Of a stretch of 64,000 nt of DNA, positions 29,306 through 39,049 are shown one piece after another. Position 1 is the stretch's first letter. Every line of letters begins with the position of its first letter. The translations under genes were made by a program, and so were the position numbers. Source of the stretch: Bog-473 sp963751335 (GTDB lineage Bacteria; Actinomycetota; Acidimicrobiia; Acidimicrobiales; RAAP-2); the NCBI GenBank assembly GCA_963751335.1, contig CAVVUB010000008.1:620001-684000 (forward strand), given 5' to 3'. The notes under the pieces are model-generated. The model had not been told where the DNA came from, made no database searches, and was given only the letters and a program-made list of their open reading frames with translations.

Positions 29306-30159
29306 ATGGCGGTGGTGGGGGACGGGAGGGCACAGGGGGCCGGCGCGCTCTTTGCCTCCGACGGGCGAGGACGCTCGATCGAGAATGGCCACGCCGGCCT
29401 GGTGGCGGGCGGCCGGGTATTGGGCCTACCAGTACAAGCGGACATGGCGCAGCTCGGTAGCGACCAGCTTCCTCATCCCGGTGCTCTACCTGGCCGCGAT
29501 GGGGGTGGCCCTGGGCTCGCTCATCGACAAGCACTCACACGGGGTGGACGGGGTCACCTACGTGGCGTTCCTGGCGCCCGGACTGCTGGCCGGCACGACG
29601 ATGCAGATCGGCACGAACGACGCCTCGTACCCGGTGATGGGGGCCATCAAATGGATGCGGACCTACCTGGCCCAGCTGGCCAGTCCGCTCACCGTCTACG
29701 ACGTGTGGCTCGGCCACCTGGCCTGGATGGCGGCGCGACTCGGCATCGTGGTCAGCATCTACCTGGCCATCATGGCCGCCTTCGGCGTCATCTACTCGCC
29801 TTGGGCCATCCTCGCTCTGCCCGCCGGGGTCCTCACCGGCCTGGCCTTCGCGGCCCCCGTCGGCGCCTGGGCGGCGACGTTGGACAAGGACGCGCCCATC
29901 TCCACGCTGTATCGATTCGTGATCATCCCGCTCTTCCTCTTCTCCGGTCTCTTCTTCCCGGTCTCCCAGCTCCCGTTGGTGCTCGAGTGGCTGGCCTACA
30001 TCTCGCCGCTGTACCACGGGGTGGCGCTGTGCCGGGATCTCACCCTCGGACAGGTCAGGCTGTGGGCCGACCTCGGGCACGCCGCCTATCTGGCTGCTCT
30101 GGATGGGCGTCGGCTACGCCGTGGGCCGCCGCACGTTCGCCAAACGGTTGGTGGTGTGA
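29306..30159 (+). CDS. ABC-2 type exporter permease, first copy (two frame breaks)
   Basis: An ABC-2 (DrrB-like) membrane subunit of about 283 residues with six spans, including FLIPVLYLAAMGVALG, VVSIYLAIMAAFGVI and FVIIPLFLFSGLFFPVSQLP, the last being the classic ABC-2 motif. ATG 29306 lies 2 bases after the ATPase stop. If that start is right, one base must be removed near 29370 (GAC|G|GGCG); ATG 29385 is an alternative. A second break near 30090 precedes LLWMGVGYAVGRRTF. The TGA at 30157 overlaps the next start (TGATG). Confidence 0.83.
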
Positions 30160-30996
30160 TGACGACGACCAGCACGACCATCGACACCCGCGCCCCCGGG
30201 CATCGCCACCCGAATCACGCCGTTGGCCTTCCTCGGAGGACGACACGCCTCGAGGGTGCTCGAGCGGAACATCCTGGTCTACCGGCGTTCGTGGATCTTC
30301 CTGGTGTCAGGTTTCTTCGAGCCGCTCTTCTACCTGCTCTCCATCGGGATCGGCCTGTCCCACCTCGTCGGGCCCATCCCCGTCGACGGGAAGCTCGTTG
30401 CCTACACGTCCTTCGTAGCCCCCGGATTGCTGGCCTCCTCGGCGATGAACGGCGCCATGATCGACTCCACCTTCCAGGTCTTCTTCAAGCTGAAGATCGC
30501 AAAGACCTATGACGCCATGCTCTCGACGCCGCTCGGCGTGGGCGACGTCGCTCTGGGCGAGCTGAGCTGGTGCGTCATCCGCTGTGCCCTGTACTCGGGT
30601 GCGTTTCTCGCGATCATGGCCATCCTGGGCTACATCGTCTCGCCCTGGGCCGTGCTGTGCTGGCCGGCGGCCATCCTGACCGGGCTGGCCTTCGCCGCCG
30701 CCGGCATGGCCGGAACCACCTACATGCGCACCTGGCAGGACTTCGACATGGTCTCGCTGGCCTTCATCCCGCTGTTCCTGTTCTCGGCGACGTTCTTCCC
30801 GATCACGGTGTACCCCGGTTGGCTCCAGCTGGTCGTTCGCTGCACGCCGCTCTACCAGGGTGTGGTGCTGTGCCGGGCTGCAGACCTGGGCATCTGGAGC
30901 TGGCTCTTGCTGGGCCATGCGGCCTACCTCGTCGTCATGGCGATCGCCGGAGTCCTTATCGTCCGCCGCCGGCTGGGCAAGCTCCTCCTGCCGTAG
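30159..30996 (+). CDS. ABC-2 type exporter permease, second copy (one frame break)
   Basis: The second ABC-2 permease, 278 residues after correction, homologous in layout to its neighbour. It has an N-terminal ERNILVYRRSWIFLVSGFFE, membrane spans such as YSGAFLAIMAILGYIVSPWA, and the motif FIPLFLFSATFFPITVYPG. The two permeases probably pair with one ATPase dimer. ATG 30159 overlaps the previous stop. A single extra base near 30199 (in the CCCCCGGG run) disrupts DTRAPGIATRITPLAFLGG. The exported molecule is unknown; lipids or antibiotics are typical for the family. Confidence 0.87.
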
Positions 30997-31061
30997 TCGT
31001 GGGCAGGGAACGGCCGGTACCGTATGCCCCGACATCGGCGAAGCAAGAGGATCCGGGCGCA

Positions 31062-31643
31062 ATGAACATCGTGGTGAGCAACGTCAAGGGTGGGGTGGGG
31101 AAGACCACCACCTCCGTGTACCTGGCCGCCGTGGCGGCCCGCCGGGGCAAGGCTCCGGTCCTGCTGGTCGACGCCGATCCCCAGGGATCTTCGGCGGAGT
31201 GGTACGACGTCGATCCTTTCGACGGCGTCGAGCTCGTCGAGGGACCCTCGGTGCGCACCGTGACCAAGGCCATGAGCCAGGAAGACGGCACGGTGGTGGT
31301 CGACACGCCGCCCGGCGAAGGCACGGTGGTGCAGGCGGCCCTGGCCCGGGCCGACGCCGTGGTGATCCCGACTCGGGCCGGAGGGGTCGAGCCGAACCGG
31401 GTGGTCACGACCCTCGAGATGACCCCCAGCAACGTCCCGGCCGGCGTGGTCATCTGCTCGGCTCGCCTCGGGACCAACGACCTGGAGGCGACCATCGCCT
31501 GGTGGAACGAGCTGAAGGTGCCCGTCTGGGGCATCATCCCCGAGCGCGTTTCCATCGCTGCCGGCCCGTCGTCCGGGCTCTCGACGGAGGGGATCGAGCT
31601 CTACGGCAAGGTGCTCAAAAAGGCCTCGGCCAAGCTCCGCTGA
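31062..31643 (+). CDS. ParA/MinD-type P-loop ATPase
   Basis: A compact 193-residue ATPase with the deviant Walker A NVKGGVGKTTTSVYLAA at the N-terminus, VDADPQGSSAEWYD and a VVVDTPPGE Walker B. The short length and the absence of a ParB partner nearby indicate a solitary ParA-like protein (as in orphan plasmid-type or MipZ-like ATPases), not the chromosomal ParA. ATG 31062 is used. It converges on the ATPase regulator gene. The role is unknown; cargo positioning is the usual function of such proteins. Confidence 0.85.
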   Translation: MNIVVSNVKGGVGKTTTSVYLAAVAARRGKAPVLLVDADPQGSSAEWYDVDPFDGVELVEGPSVRTVTKAMSQEDGTVVVDTPPGEGTVVQAALARADAVVIPTRAGGVEPNRVVTTLEMTPSNVPAGVVICSARLGTNDLEATIAWWNELKVPVWGIIPERVSIAAGPSSGLSTEGIELYGKVLKKASAKLR

Positions 31644-31650
31644 GCGGTTC

Positions 31651-32604
31651 TCAGCCGGAGCCAGCGCGGGGAGTTCAGCCCGGAAGCGGCTGTCGCCCCA
31701 GGACACGGGGGTCTTCCCGTGCAGTTGGCCGACGATCTCCGAGACGAACCAGCGCCGCACCGCAACGCTGGTGGCAGAGGCAGGCAGCGTGAGAAGTTGG
31801 GCCGAGAGCCCGAATTCGTCTGCCTCGTCCAGCACCGCCCCGTAAAACTCGCAGCGAAGCCGCCGCGGCCTGAGGGAGTTCGAGTTTCCAGTCGAAGCAC
31901 ACTTCGTTGTTGTCGACCGCCGCCTGCCACACGTCGTCCATGCCCGGGCCCGAGCCGGTTGAACCGCGTCCCGATGTCCGACACCAGCACGGCCAGCCTT
32001 TCGGGGAGGAGCGGACGCGCTCTCCGTGCGGCCCGTCCGCTCCTTCATGAGGCGTAGCTCGCGGAAGAGCGCTTCGTACTCCTCGCTGGCCTTCTGCAGG
32101 AGGGCGACGGGAATGCCGAGGAGCTGGATCTCGATCGTGGCGGATCGTGAGCAACTCTTCCCGGCCGAGATCCGAGTGAGCGATGCTCGCGATGTCGAAG
32201 CGAAATCTGCCGTCGGAGACCGAGGTCGGGGGCACGCCGTAGTCGACCGGCAGCTCGAACCAGACGATTTTGCCGCCCGTGAACGGAATGGACGCCCCAA
32301 TCGGCGGCCAGGGTCTTGAAGAGGGTGAGCCCACGACCGGTGGCCGCGTCGGGGCCGTATTCCTTCATGGCGGGGAAGCTCGTGCTTCCATCGGCCACGT
32401 CAATTCGGATGCGGTCCGGGCAGCAGGTGCAGGGTCACGCACATGGGTGTCGCCGCGTGCAGACAGTGCGTTCGTCACCAGCTCCGACGTCAGCAGTGCC
32501 GCGCACTCTGCGGTCTCGGAGGGAATGTCCCGGAGATGGGCCGCGACCCAATGACGGGCGACGGGAGTGCTCTCGACGACCGGATCGAGTTGCAGGGTCG
32601 ACAT
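31651..32604 (-). CDS. RsbW/HATPase-domain regulator with C-terminal extension (multiple frame breaks)
   Basis: The N-terminal 130 residues resemble a serine-kinase/anti-sigma ATPase. ARHWVAAHLRDIPSETAECA is followed by the N-box LLTSELVTNAL, then DGSTSFPAMKEYGPDAATGRGL and TLFKTLAADWG with G-box-like glycines, and IVWFELPVDYG. The rest (IQLLGIPVALLQKASEEYEA, LRLMKERTGRTE, MDDVWQAAVDNNE, EFYGAVLDEADEFGLSAQLL) is an unfamiliar helical domain. The reading moves through all three frames at least five times, so the exact sequence is uncertain and decay is possible. ATG 32604 lies 33 bases after the phosphatase gene, implying a shared transcript. Confidence 0.65.
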
Positions 32605-32636
32605 GCCGTCCCGTGACGTACCCACTCGGGGCGCCG

Positions 32637-35431
32637 TTACGCCTCGAGTCGTGCTTCCAGTGAAATTCCAGTGAAATTGCCGGTGAAGTTGCCGGTGAAA
32701 TTGATGGTGAGGACCACCGAGTCGTCTGCTCTCTCGTCCTCTTCGAGGAAGGACGCGAAGGCGACGGCCGGGTCGCTCGGGCCACCCGCTCTGCGCGATC
32801 GTTGTTGCGGCACCGGCCAACCGGTCCATGCCATGTGTGAGGAGCTCGCCGCGCCGTTCAATGAGCCCGTCGCTGTACATGATCAGTGAGTCGCCGGGCT
32901 GGAGGACCACCTCGTCGCGGGGCCGCGGGGCCCCGTTCAGGCCCGGACGCGATGAGCAGGGATTGCTGGAGCGGACAGAACATCGCTTGCCCGTCGGATC
33001 GAACGATCAACGGTGGTGGGTGCCCGGCATTGCAGAGCACGACTTTGCCGGTCGACGGGTTGATCGTCCCGACGATGGCGGTCACGACCCGCTCCTCGAC
33101 CAGGTTGTCGAAGAGGTGGTCGAGGGAGGTCAGAATCTCGTTCGGCGTCTGTCCGGCGACGGCGTAGGCCCTGATGGCGCTGCGGACCTGACCCATAAGC
33201 GCGGCCGCCGGCGCTCCCTTCCCCATGACGTCACCGACGCTGAAGCAGACGGCGTCGACGCCGAGCTCGAAGACGTCGTACCAGTCACCACCGGCGTACG
33301 ACCCGGCGACTCCCGGCCGGTATTCGGCGTCAAGCTGCAGCCCATCGATCTGGGGCAGAGACTCGGGCAGCACAGCACGCTGGAGGACCTCGGCCACGAC
33401 GTGCTCACGCTGGAAACGGGTGGCGTTCGAGAGCGCCACCCCGGTCCGGCTTGCCACTTCGGTGGCCAGGGAGACGTCGTCGGCCTCGAACGCCCGGCCC
33501 GGCCCGTCCAGAAAGGTCATGACCCCGATGACCTCTCCGTTGGCCGTGAGCGGCACGGCCAACGCAGTCGACTTCCCTCCGTGTCCCTCGTCGTCCAACT
33601 CGAGTGACGCCAACTGCATCCGACCGGTCCGGTGGGCCAGAGCCGCCGGCGCATCCGAGTCGTAGGGCACGTCCTCGCCGCCTTGTTGGCGGAAGCGCGG
33701 ACCCGGTGGCACCGGGGCCGCGGACATCGAGCCGGACGAGCCCGGTGTCCGCCTGGGATCTGCACGACGCAGGAGTCGGCCAGACGGCCTTCGACCAGGC
33801 TCATCGTGCGCCGGATGACCGTGGTGGGTTCCAGGCTCGAGCTGAGCAAACGGGTCACCTCGGAGAGGAGTGCGAGGCGTTCGCGGGCGGCTTCGGCCGC
33901 CCGGAGGGCTTCTCGTTCGTGTTCGAAGACCTGCGCCCGTTCGAGCGCCTGAGCGGTGAGGGCGGCCAGGGTAGCCAGGAAGCGGACGTCGGGGCCGCTC
34001 AACTCGGGATCGTCCACGAAGGCCAGGGACAGCACCCCCAGGGGTCCGGCCGAGCCCACCAGGGGCTCCGTCACCACGGTGACCGGCCGCGACATTTCCT
34101 TCACCGTGCCGCGGCACGATCTCCTTCGCGATCTCGTCGTCGGGTTCGCCGCGCGCGTCGATGGTGGTCACCACGGTGCGACCGCGGGCGAACGCAGCGC
34201 CGGCTCGAGTGGACTCGATGGGGATCATCGCCCTGCGAGAGCAGGGCGGGGTGCCCGTTGCTGGCCAGGCAGTCCAGGCCTGCGATCGCCCGCGGCCGGG
34301 ACGCGCACGATGGCCGACTGCGCACCCAGCGCCCGGCGACCGCCCGCGATGGCGGCGTGGGCCACGTCGCCCGGCGTCGTCGCTGCGGCCAGGGCCGAAC
34401 TCAGCTGGTGCAGGTGCTGGCTTCGCTCCAGGTTGACGAACTCGGTCAGGGTGAGACGGGCACGCTCGACGGCCTGAGCCGCAGTGCCCGTCATGGTGAG
34501 GAGGAAGGACCGGTCGGGCCCCGAGATCTCTCGGTCCTCCGACCAGTGGACGATCACGACGCCGATCGTGTGGTCGGAGACAACCATCGGGACGACGGCC
34601 AGGGCGCGGAACCGACTCGATTCGGACGGCGGCCACGATGTCGGCGCGCTGGACGCTCGAGCTCCACGAGTGATTCGGCAAACAGGGCCACGTGGAGTCC
34701 GAGGACGGGTCCGTCCTTGCCGGAGCGCGCTCGAGGACACCGTCGACCGCCTCGTCGGGCCCGTAGCCGAACCGGCGCAGGGTCCGCAGGGTACCCCCGT
34801 CGCCGACGATTGCGAAGGTTGCGGCATCCACGTCCAACTCGTCACGTAGGGCGGCGAAGACGGCGTCAGCCACCTGGGAGGGGTCCGCGGCGGTGGTCAG
34901 GGCCCGGGCCATGGCCTGCATGCGCTGGGCGGTCTCCGCGGCCACCCGTCGGCGACGCTCGTTGCGCGTCTCCGTGTGAGCCGTGGACAGCTGCACGTTG
35001 CGTTGTCCCCTCAGGTAGGCCATGTACATCGCCACGGCGGTGGCAACCAGCTGGGTCACCACGCGGAGAACGTGATTCAGCTGTCCGTAATTGTGGGGAG
35101 GCGTGCCGATGACGAGGGCGAAGAATGCGGCCAGCAGTCCGACCAGGGCGACCCGCCAAGGCCGGGCGTAGAGCGCGGCGATGAAGGGGCCGATAGCGAG
35201 CAAACCCACGGCCGAGATGTTCCCGGCCGACATCGCGAAAAGGATGGCCACCCCGGAGACCCAAATCAGGGCGGCCAATGTGGCGGTGGCTTCGGCGCGG
35301 TCCGCCCGCAGGCTGCTCAGCCTGGAGGGTCGCTCCTCGTCTCGCTGTTCGGGCACGGTGCTGTGAGGGTCCTCGGTCGCGGACTCGTGGGAGTGAACGC
35401 TACGTCGTTTCGCGCCGCCGCTCTCCACCAT
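32637..35431 (-). CDS. membrane GAF-PP2C (SpoIIE/RsbU-type) protein phosphatase (multiple frame breaks)
   Basis: The predicted protein has about 930 codons. It has an N-terminal membrane module (LIWVSGVAILFAMSAG, AVGLLAIGPFIAALYARPW, VALVGLLAAFFALVIG), then two or three GAF-like segments (DELDVDAATFAIVGDGGTLR; LAVVPMVVSDHTIGVVIVHW; PLGVLSLAFVDDPELSGPD), and a SpoIIE-type PP2C domain (LQRAVLPESLPQ, GGDWYDVFEL, VGDVMGKGAPAAALM, CNAGHPPPLIV, MYSDGLIE, DDSVVLTINF). It would dephosphorylate a STAS antagonist and so release the sigma factor under stress. Several one-base breaks occur between 34700 and 32780. ATG 35431 lies about 65 bases from a SigB/SigF-type promoter. Confidence 0.82.
32655..32702 (-). 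repeat. 12-base tandem repeat at the phosphatase C-terminus
   Basis: On the coding strand, AACTTCACCGGC-like 12-mers occur about three and a half times, encoding NFTG-NFTG-NFTG right at the protein's end. The units differ at third positions. It is likely replication slippage that kept the frame. Confidence 0.6.
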
Positions 35432-35494
35432 GGCGCGGATTTGTCCGTCTGCCGGGGATTCCTCGGGCTTTCTCGCCCCCAGGTCGATCCGTGG

Positions 35495-35520
35495 GTACCC
35501 CCGTGTGAACCGTGGGAAAC
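35495..35520 (-). promoter_or_regulatory. SigB/SigF-type promoter (GTTT-N16-GGGTAC)
   Basis: On the minus strand GTTT (35520-35517) is separated by 16 bases from GGGTAC (35500-35495), matching the actinobacterial stress-sigma consensus GTTT-N14/17-GGGTAT/C. It lies about 65 bases upstream of the phosphatase ATG, in the divergent region shared with the antagonist-sigma operon. Autoregulation by the sigma factor encoded at 36395 is inferred. Confidence 0.65.
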
Positions 35521-35630
35521 TGGGCGCGTTTACGTTGTCATGGGCAGGACCAGCGAAATCCAAGCCAATCGCCGTTGCATGACCTCCGGGATCGCCCTCC
35601 ATGGCTCCCTCGGTGATGCGGGAGGAAACC

Positions 35631-35972
35631 GTGGAAAAGGAATTTCGAATCGAAGAGCATGGGGACGGCTCCATCCCAGTTGTGGCGGTCAGCGGAGAGA
35701 TCGACGTGGCGACGGCTCCCCAGCTCCGTGAGTGCCTCCACCACGTGATCACCGAAGGAAATGCAACGGTGGCGGTCGATCTGCTCGAAGTCTCGTTTAT
35801 CGATTCGACCGCCCTGGGAGTGCTGGTTGGAGGGCTGAAACGGTGCCGGGAACTGGGTGGGGACATGCGTGTCGTCGTGGTCGACCCTCGAATCATCAAG
35901 ATCTTCGAGATCACGGGACTGACCAATGTCTTCAGTATCTCGGACTCACTCCAGGCAGCGGGTGTTTCGTGA
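35631..35972 (+). CDS. STAS-domain anti-sigma factor antagonist (RsbV-like)
   Basis: A 113-residue STAS protein with AVSGEIDVATAPQLRE and the phosphorylatable serine S59 in VSFIDSTALGVLVGG. When unphosphorylated it binds the anti-sigma factor and frees the sigma factor. I chose GTG 35631 (VEKEFRIEE) because GGGAGGA sits at 35620-35626; ATG 35601 and ATG 35616 are upstream alternatives without a comparable site. Its TGA overlaps the anti-sigma GTG (GTGA). Confidence 0.9.
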   Translation: MEKEFRIEEHGDGSIPVVAVSGEIDVATAPQLRECLHHVITEGNATVAVDLLEVSFIDSTALGVLVGGLKRCRELGGDMRVVVVDPRIIKIFEITGLTNVFSISDSLQAAGVS

Positions 35973-36398
35973 GTCTTTTGGGGGAGAAGCTCGGCGAGGG
36001 CGATCGTGTCCAACTCACGTTTCCCGCCCGCGGTGACCTGATCGTCCTGGCCCGGCTCGTTTCGAGCGCTGTCTCGGCCCGGGCCGGGTTCGACATCGAG
36101 GAACTCGAAGACCTGCGCCTGGCCGTGGGAGAGCTCTGCCTCCTGACCCTGCAGGGGAGCGACGCCCAGCATGGGAACCTCTCTCTCGAGCTGGCGGTGC
36201 TCGGAGACGCCATCGAGGTGACCTCCACCCTCGAAGGGGCGGCGGCCCGCAGATCCGGCGACCGATCCGGAGGCGGACGAGAGTGCGCGTCTGAGCGAGC
36301 AGATCCTCGACGCCCTGGTCGATCAGCACGGCCGGGAGCACCAAGATGGATTTGTGCGGGCGTGGCTGCGCAAGCAGCGGTTGGGACATGGGGAGTGA
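35969..36398 (+). CDS. RsbW/UsfX-like anti-sigma factor (one frame break)
   Basis: 142 residues after correction. The central helix LEDLRLAVGELCLLTL matches the ATPase-fold anti-sigma factors of the mycobacterial UsfX type (xLRLAVDEACxxL). The classical N-box asparagine and the DxGxG nucleotide motif are not evident, so ATP use is doubtful. A break near 36257 separates EGAAARRS from DPEADESARLSEQILDAL; deleting one base joins them and the protein ends KQRLGHGE. The start overlaps the STAS gene and the stop overlaps the sigma gene, both as GTGA, so the three are translationally coupled. Confidence 0.83.
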
Positions 36399-37172
36399 CA
36401 GTGGGCCCGGAGCACGCACCCGGGCCGGATTTCGATGCCTCCGGGAGCGTGCGGCCAGTCCTCGATCCGGCTGAACGTGAGGAGCTGATCGAAGCCAACC
36501 TCGCGTTGGCCAGTCAGCTGGCCCGCCGCTTCCTGCACCGCGGTGAACCCTACGAGGACCTGGTTCAGGTGTCCTCCGTCGCCCTGATCAAGTCGGTCGA
36601 CCGCTACGACCCAGCCCGCGGTGTCGACTTCGCCCCGTTTGCGACCCGCACCATCATCGGCGAGCTGAAACGGCACTTCCGCGACAAGGGCTGGGCCGTG
36701 CGGGCCAGCCGCAGGGTGCAGGAGCTCTACCTCGAGCTCGGACACTCGTCCGCCGCCCTCGTCCAACAGCTCGGACGTAATCCAACAGTGCCCGAGCTGG
36801 CCGAGGCCACGGGGGCGAGCGAGGAAGCGGTCATCGAGGCGCTCGAAGCCGGCCAGGGTTACCGCGCCGCCTCTATCGACGCATCCGAGAGCGCGGACGA
36901 CGCCGTTCCTCGCCCGCCTGGGCGAGCACGACACGAGCTACGACTTGGTCGAAGACCGGGCGATGCTCGGTCCGGCGCTGGCCACCCTGCCCGTGCGCGA
37001 GCAGTCGATCCTGCACATGCGGTTCGTGGAGGGTCTGACCCAGTCGGAGATCGCCGAGGCGGTCGGGGTCAGCCAGATGCACGTGTCGAGGCTGCTGACC
37101 TCGAGTCTCCAGAAGCTGCGGGACGGCATCGGTGTGGCCGGGGTCGAGGCCGCTGACGATTTCGGGCGGTAA
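36395..37172 (+). CDS. SigB/SigF/SigG-type alternative sigma factor (one frame break)
   Basis: A group 3 sigma-70 factor of 258 residues. Region 2 contains EPYEDLVQVSSVALIKSVDR and FATRTIIGELKRHFRDKGW, region 3 PTVPELAEATGASEEAVIEA, and region 4 VREQSILHMRFVEGLTQSEI and VSQMHVSRLL. The break near 36903 (GACGAC|G|CCGTT) is restored to DDPFLARLGEHDTSYDLVED. Start GTG 36395 overlaps the anti-sigma stop. It likely directs a stress or stationary-phase regulon whose promoters resemble the GTTT-N16-GGGTAC site found upstream of the phosphatase. Confidence 0.92.
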
Positions 37173-37303
37173 CGGGAGACACTCTCTCTGAAATCCGTGC
37201 CCGAACGGCGGACCGGAAGACGAGATCGGAGAAAACCCGAGCAATTCCGGCGCGCCTTGAGTATGGTGCGGGCGAAATCCCCCGAGCGAACGGAGGGCGG
37301 CCA

Positions 37304-38953
37304 ATGGCGCATCTCGATGCAACGCTGGCGCATCAGAAGGGGTTGGCTGGCGACAAGGGCCTCAAGACAGGAGCCCTCGGATTGATCTCCTCGGTGGTAG
37401 TGGGCGTCGCCTCCACTGCGCCGGCATACAGCCTGGCCGCCACCCTTGGTTTCGTCGTCATCGCCATCAACGGCGGCCTTCAGGCGCCGATCATCACGAT
37501 CCTGGCCTTCGTCCCGATGCTGTTCATCTCGTACGCCTACAAGGAGATGAACTACGCCGACCCCGACTGCGGCACGACCTTCACCTGGGGTGCGCGGGCC
37601 TTCGGCCCGGCGACCGGGTGGTTCGGCGGCTGGGGCATCGTGGCGGCCGACATCCTGGTGATGGCCAGTCTGGCCCAGATCGCGGGGCAATACGTCTTCT
37701 TGTTCTTCGGCGCCGGCGGGATCGGGTCGAACCCGTCCAGCGGCTGGGTACTCCTGATCGGAATCCTCTGGATCGTGGTGATGACAGCGATCTGTTACAT
37801 CGGCATCGAGATCTCGGCGAACATGCAGAAGGTCCTCCTCGGCATCGAACTGGTCATCCTGCTGTTGCTCTCGATAGTCGCGCTCATCAAGGTCGGTCAG
37901 GGTCACGCGCCCGTTGGCCATCTCACTCCCAGTTGGGAGTGGTTCAACCCCTTCCACCACTTGTCGTTCACGAGTTTCATGGTCGGCTTCTCCCTGATGT
38001 TGTTCATCTACTGGGGGTGGGACACCTCGGTCTCGGTCAACGAGGAGACCAAGGACTCGAATCGGATCCCGGGCCGCGCCGCGGTGCTCTCGACCTTGAT
38101 CCTCCTGGTTACGTACGCCATCGTGGTCATGGCCTCGCAGTCCTACGCCGGCGTCGGCTCAACGGGCATCGGGCTGGGCAACTCGGCCAACTCGGGCGAC
38201 GTGCTCAACGTGCTCGGGACGTCGGTCTTCGGGACGTCGGGGATCGATTGGTTCATCACGAAGCTCCTGTTGCTCATGGTGCTCAGCTCGGCGGCGGCGT
38301 CGACGCAAACCACCATTTTGCCCACGGCTCGGACCACGCTCTCGATGGCCGCCTACAAGGCGATACCCTCCGCCTTCGGACGGGTGCACAAGCGCTTCCT
38401 GACTCCGACCGTGTCGACGGTCGCCATGGGTGCCGTCTCGATCGTGCTCTACGTGGCCATGAACTATTTGTCGAACGGCAGCAGCGTCATCGGCGACTCG
38501 GTCTCCGCTCTGGGCACGATGATCGCGTTCTACTACGGGCTGACCGGGTTCGCCTGCGTTTGGTACTACCGCAAGAGCCTGACTGAGAGCACTCGGAGTT
38601 TCTGGCTCCGTGGCGTCCTTCCGCTCGTCGGCGGTCTCATCTTGTGGTTCACGATGTTCTGGTTCCTCTGGTACAACTGGACCACTCCCGACAACAGCTA
38701 CACGACGTGGAAGTTCCCAGGAACCGACCGTGTCATCGGTGGGGTGTTCGTCATCGATGTGGGCGCCGTCCTCTTGGGCATTGTGTTATTCCTGATCTAC
38801 CGGTCCATCCGTCCCGCCTACTTCCGCGGCGAGGTGCTGAACCGTGACACGCCGACGCGTGTGCCCGACGACCTCGGGGTCCCAGTTGGTCTGTTCGGGA
38901 TCGACGAGAGCCAGGGGGGCGCCGGAGCGAAGGAGCCGACCGAGACGGGATAG
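37304..38953 (+). CDS. APC-superfamily amino acid/polyamine permease
   Basis: A 549-residue inner-membrane transporter with about 12-14 spans. The N-terminal GALGLISSVVVGVASTAPAY and KEMNYADPDCGTTFTWGARA are typical of the APC family, helices 1 and 3 forming the substrate site. Later spans such as FMVGFSLMLFIYWGWDTSVS carry the conserved WGWD motif of amino acid transporters. No frame break. ATG 37304 follows GGAGGGCGG. The substrate is probably an amino acid or amine, not resolved. Confidence 0.92.
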   Translation: MAHLDATLAHQKGLAGDKGLKTGALGLISSVVVGVASTAPAYSLAATLGFVVIAINGGLQAPIITILAFVPMLFISYAYKEMNYADPDCGTTFTWGARAFGPATGWFGGWGIVAADILVMASLAQIAGQYVFLFFGAGGIGSNPSSGWVLLIGILWIVVMTAICYIGIEISANMQKVLLGIELVILLLLSIVALIKVGQGHAPVGHLTPSWEWFNPFHHLSFTSFMVGFSLMLFIYWGWDTSVSVNEETKDSNRIPGRAAVLSTLILLVTYAIVVMASQSYAGVGSTGIGLGNSANSGDVLNVLGTSVFGTSGIDWFITKLLLLMVLSSAAASTQTTILPTARTTLSMAAYKAIPSAFGRVHKRFLTPTVSTVAMGAVSIVLYVAMNYLSNGSSVIGDSVSALGTMIAFYYGLTGFACVWYYRKSLTESTRSFWLRGVLPLVGGLILWFTMFWFLWYNWTTPDNSYTTWKFPGTDRVIGGVFVIDVGAVLLGIVLFLIYRSIRPAYFRGEVLNRDTPTRVPDDLGVPVGLFGIDESQGGAGAKEPTETG

Positions 38954-38966
38954 CCCTCGGGGTCTT

Positions 38967-38982
38967 GCGCGGCGCGCCGCGC
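38967..38982. other. 16-base GC palindrome after the permease gene
   Basis: GCGCGGCGCGCCGCGC is self-complementary and lies 14 bases after the permease stop. It could fold in RNA but has no loop and no following U-run, so I do not call it a terminator. Confidence 0.3.
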
Positions 38983-39049
38983 TGGGCCGCCGTCCACTAA
39001 ACCGTGGTGACGGCCGGAAGGCGGCCGCACAAACCGAGGTGGAGGCTGC

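Noticed and set aside
31062..31643. Chromosome-partitioning ParA of a parAB-parS locus
   Set aside because: The protein is short, no ParB gene is adjacent and no parS-like 16-mer was seen, so it is called an orphan ParA-like ATPase.
32858..36172. A 1104-codon minus-strand frame
   Set aside because: Part of it belongs to the phosphatase gene; the upstream 247 codons are antisense to the STAS and anti-sigma genes, and other parts are out-of-frame segments after indels.
38967..38982. Rho-independent terminator after the APC permease
   Set aside because: Palindrome without loop or T-run.
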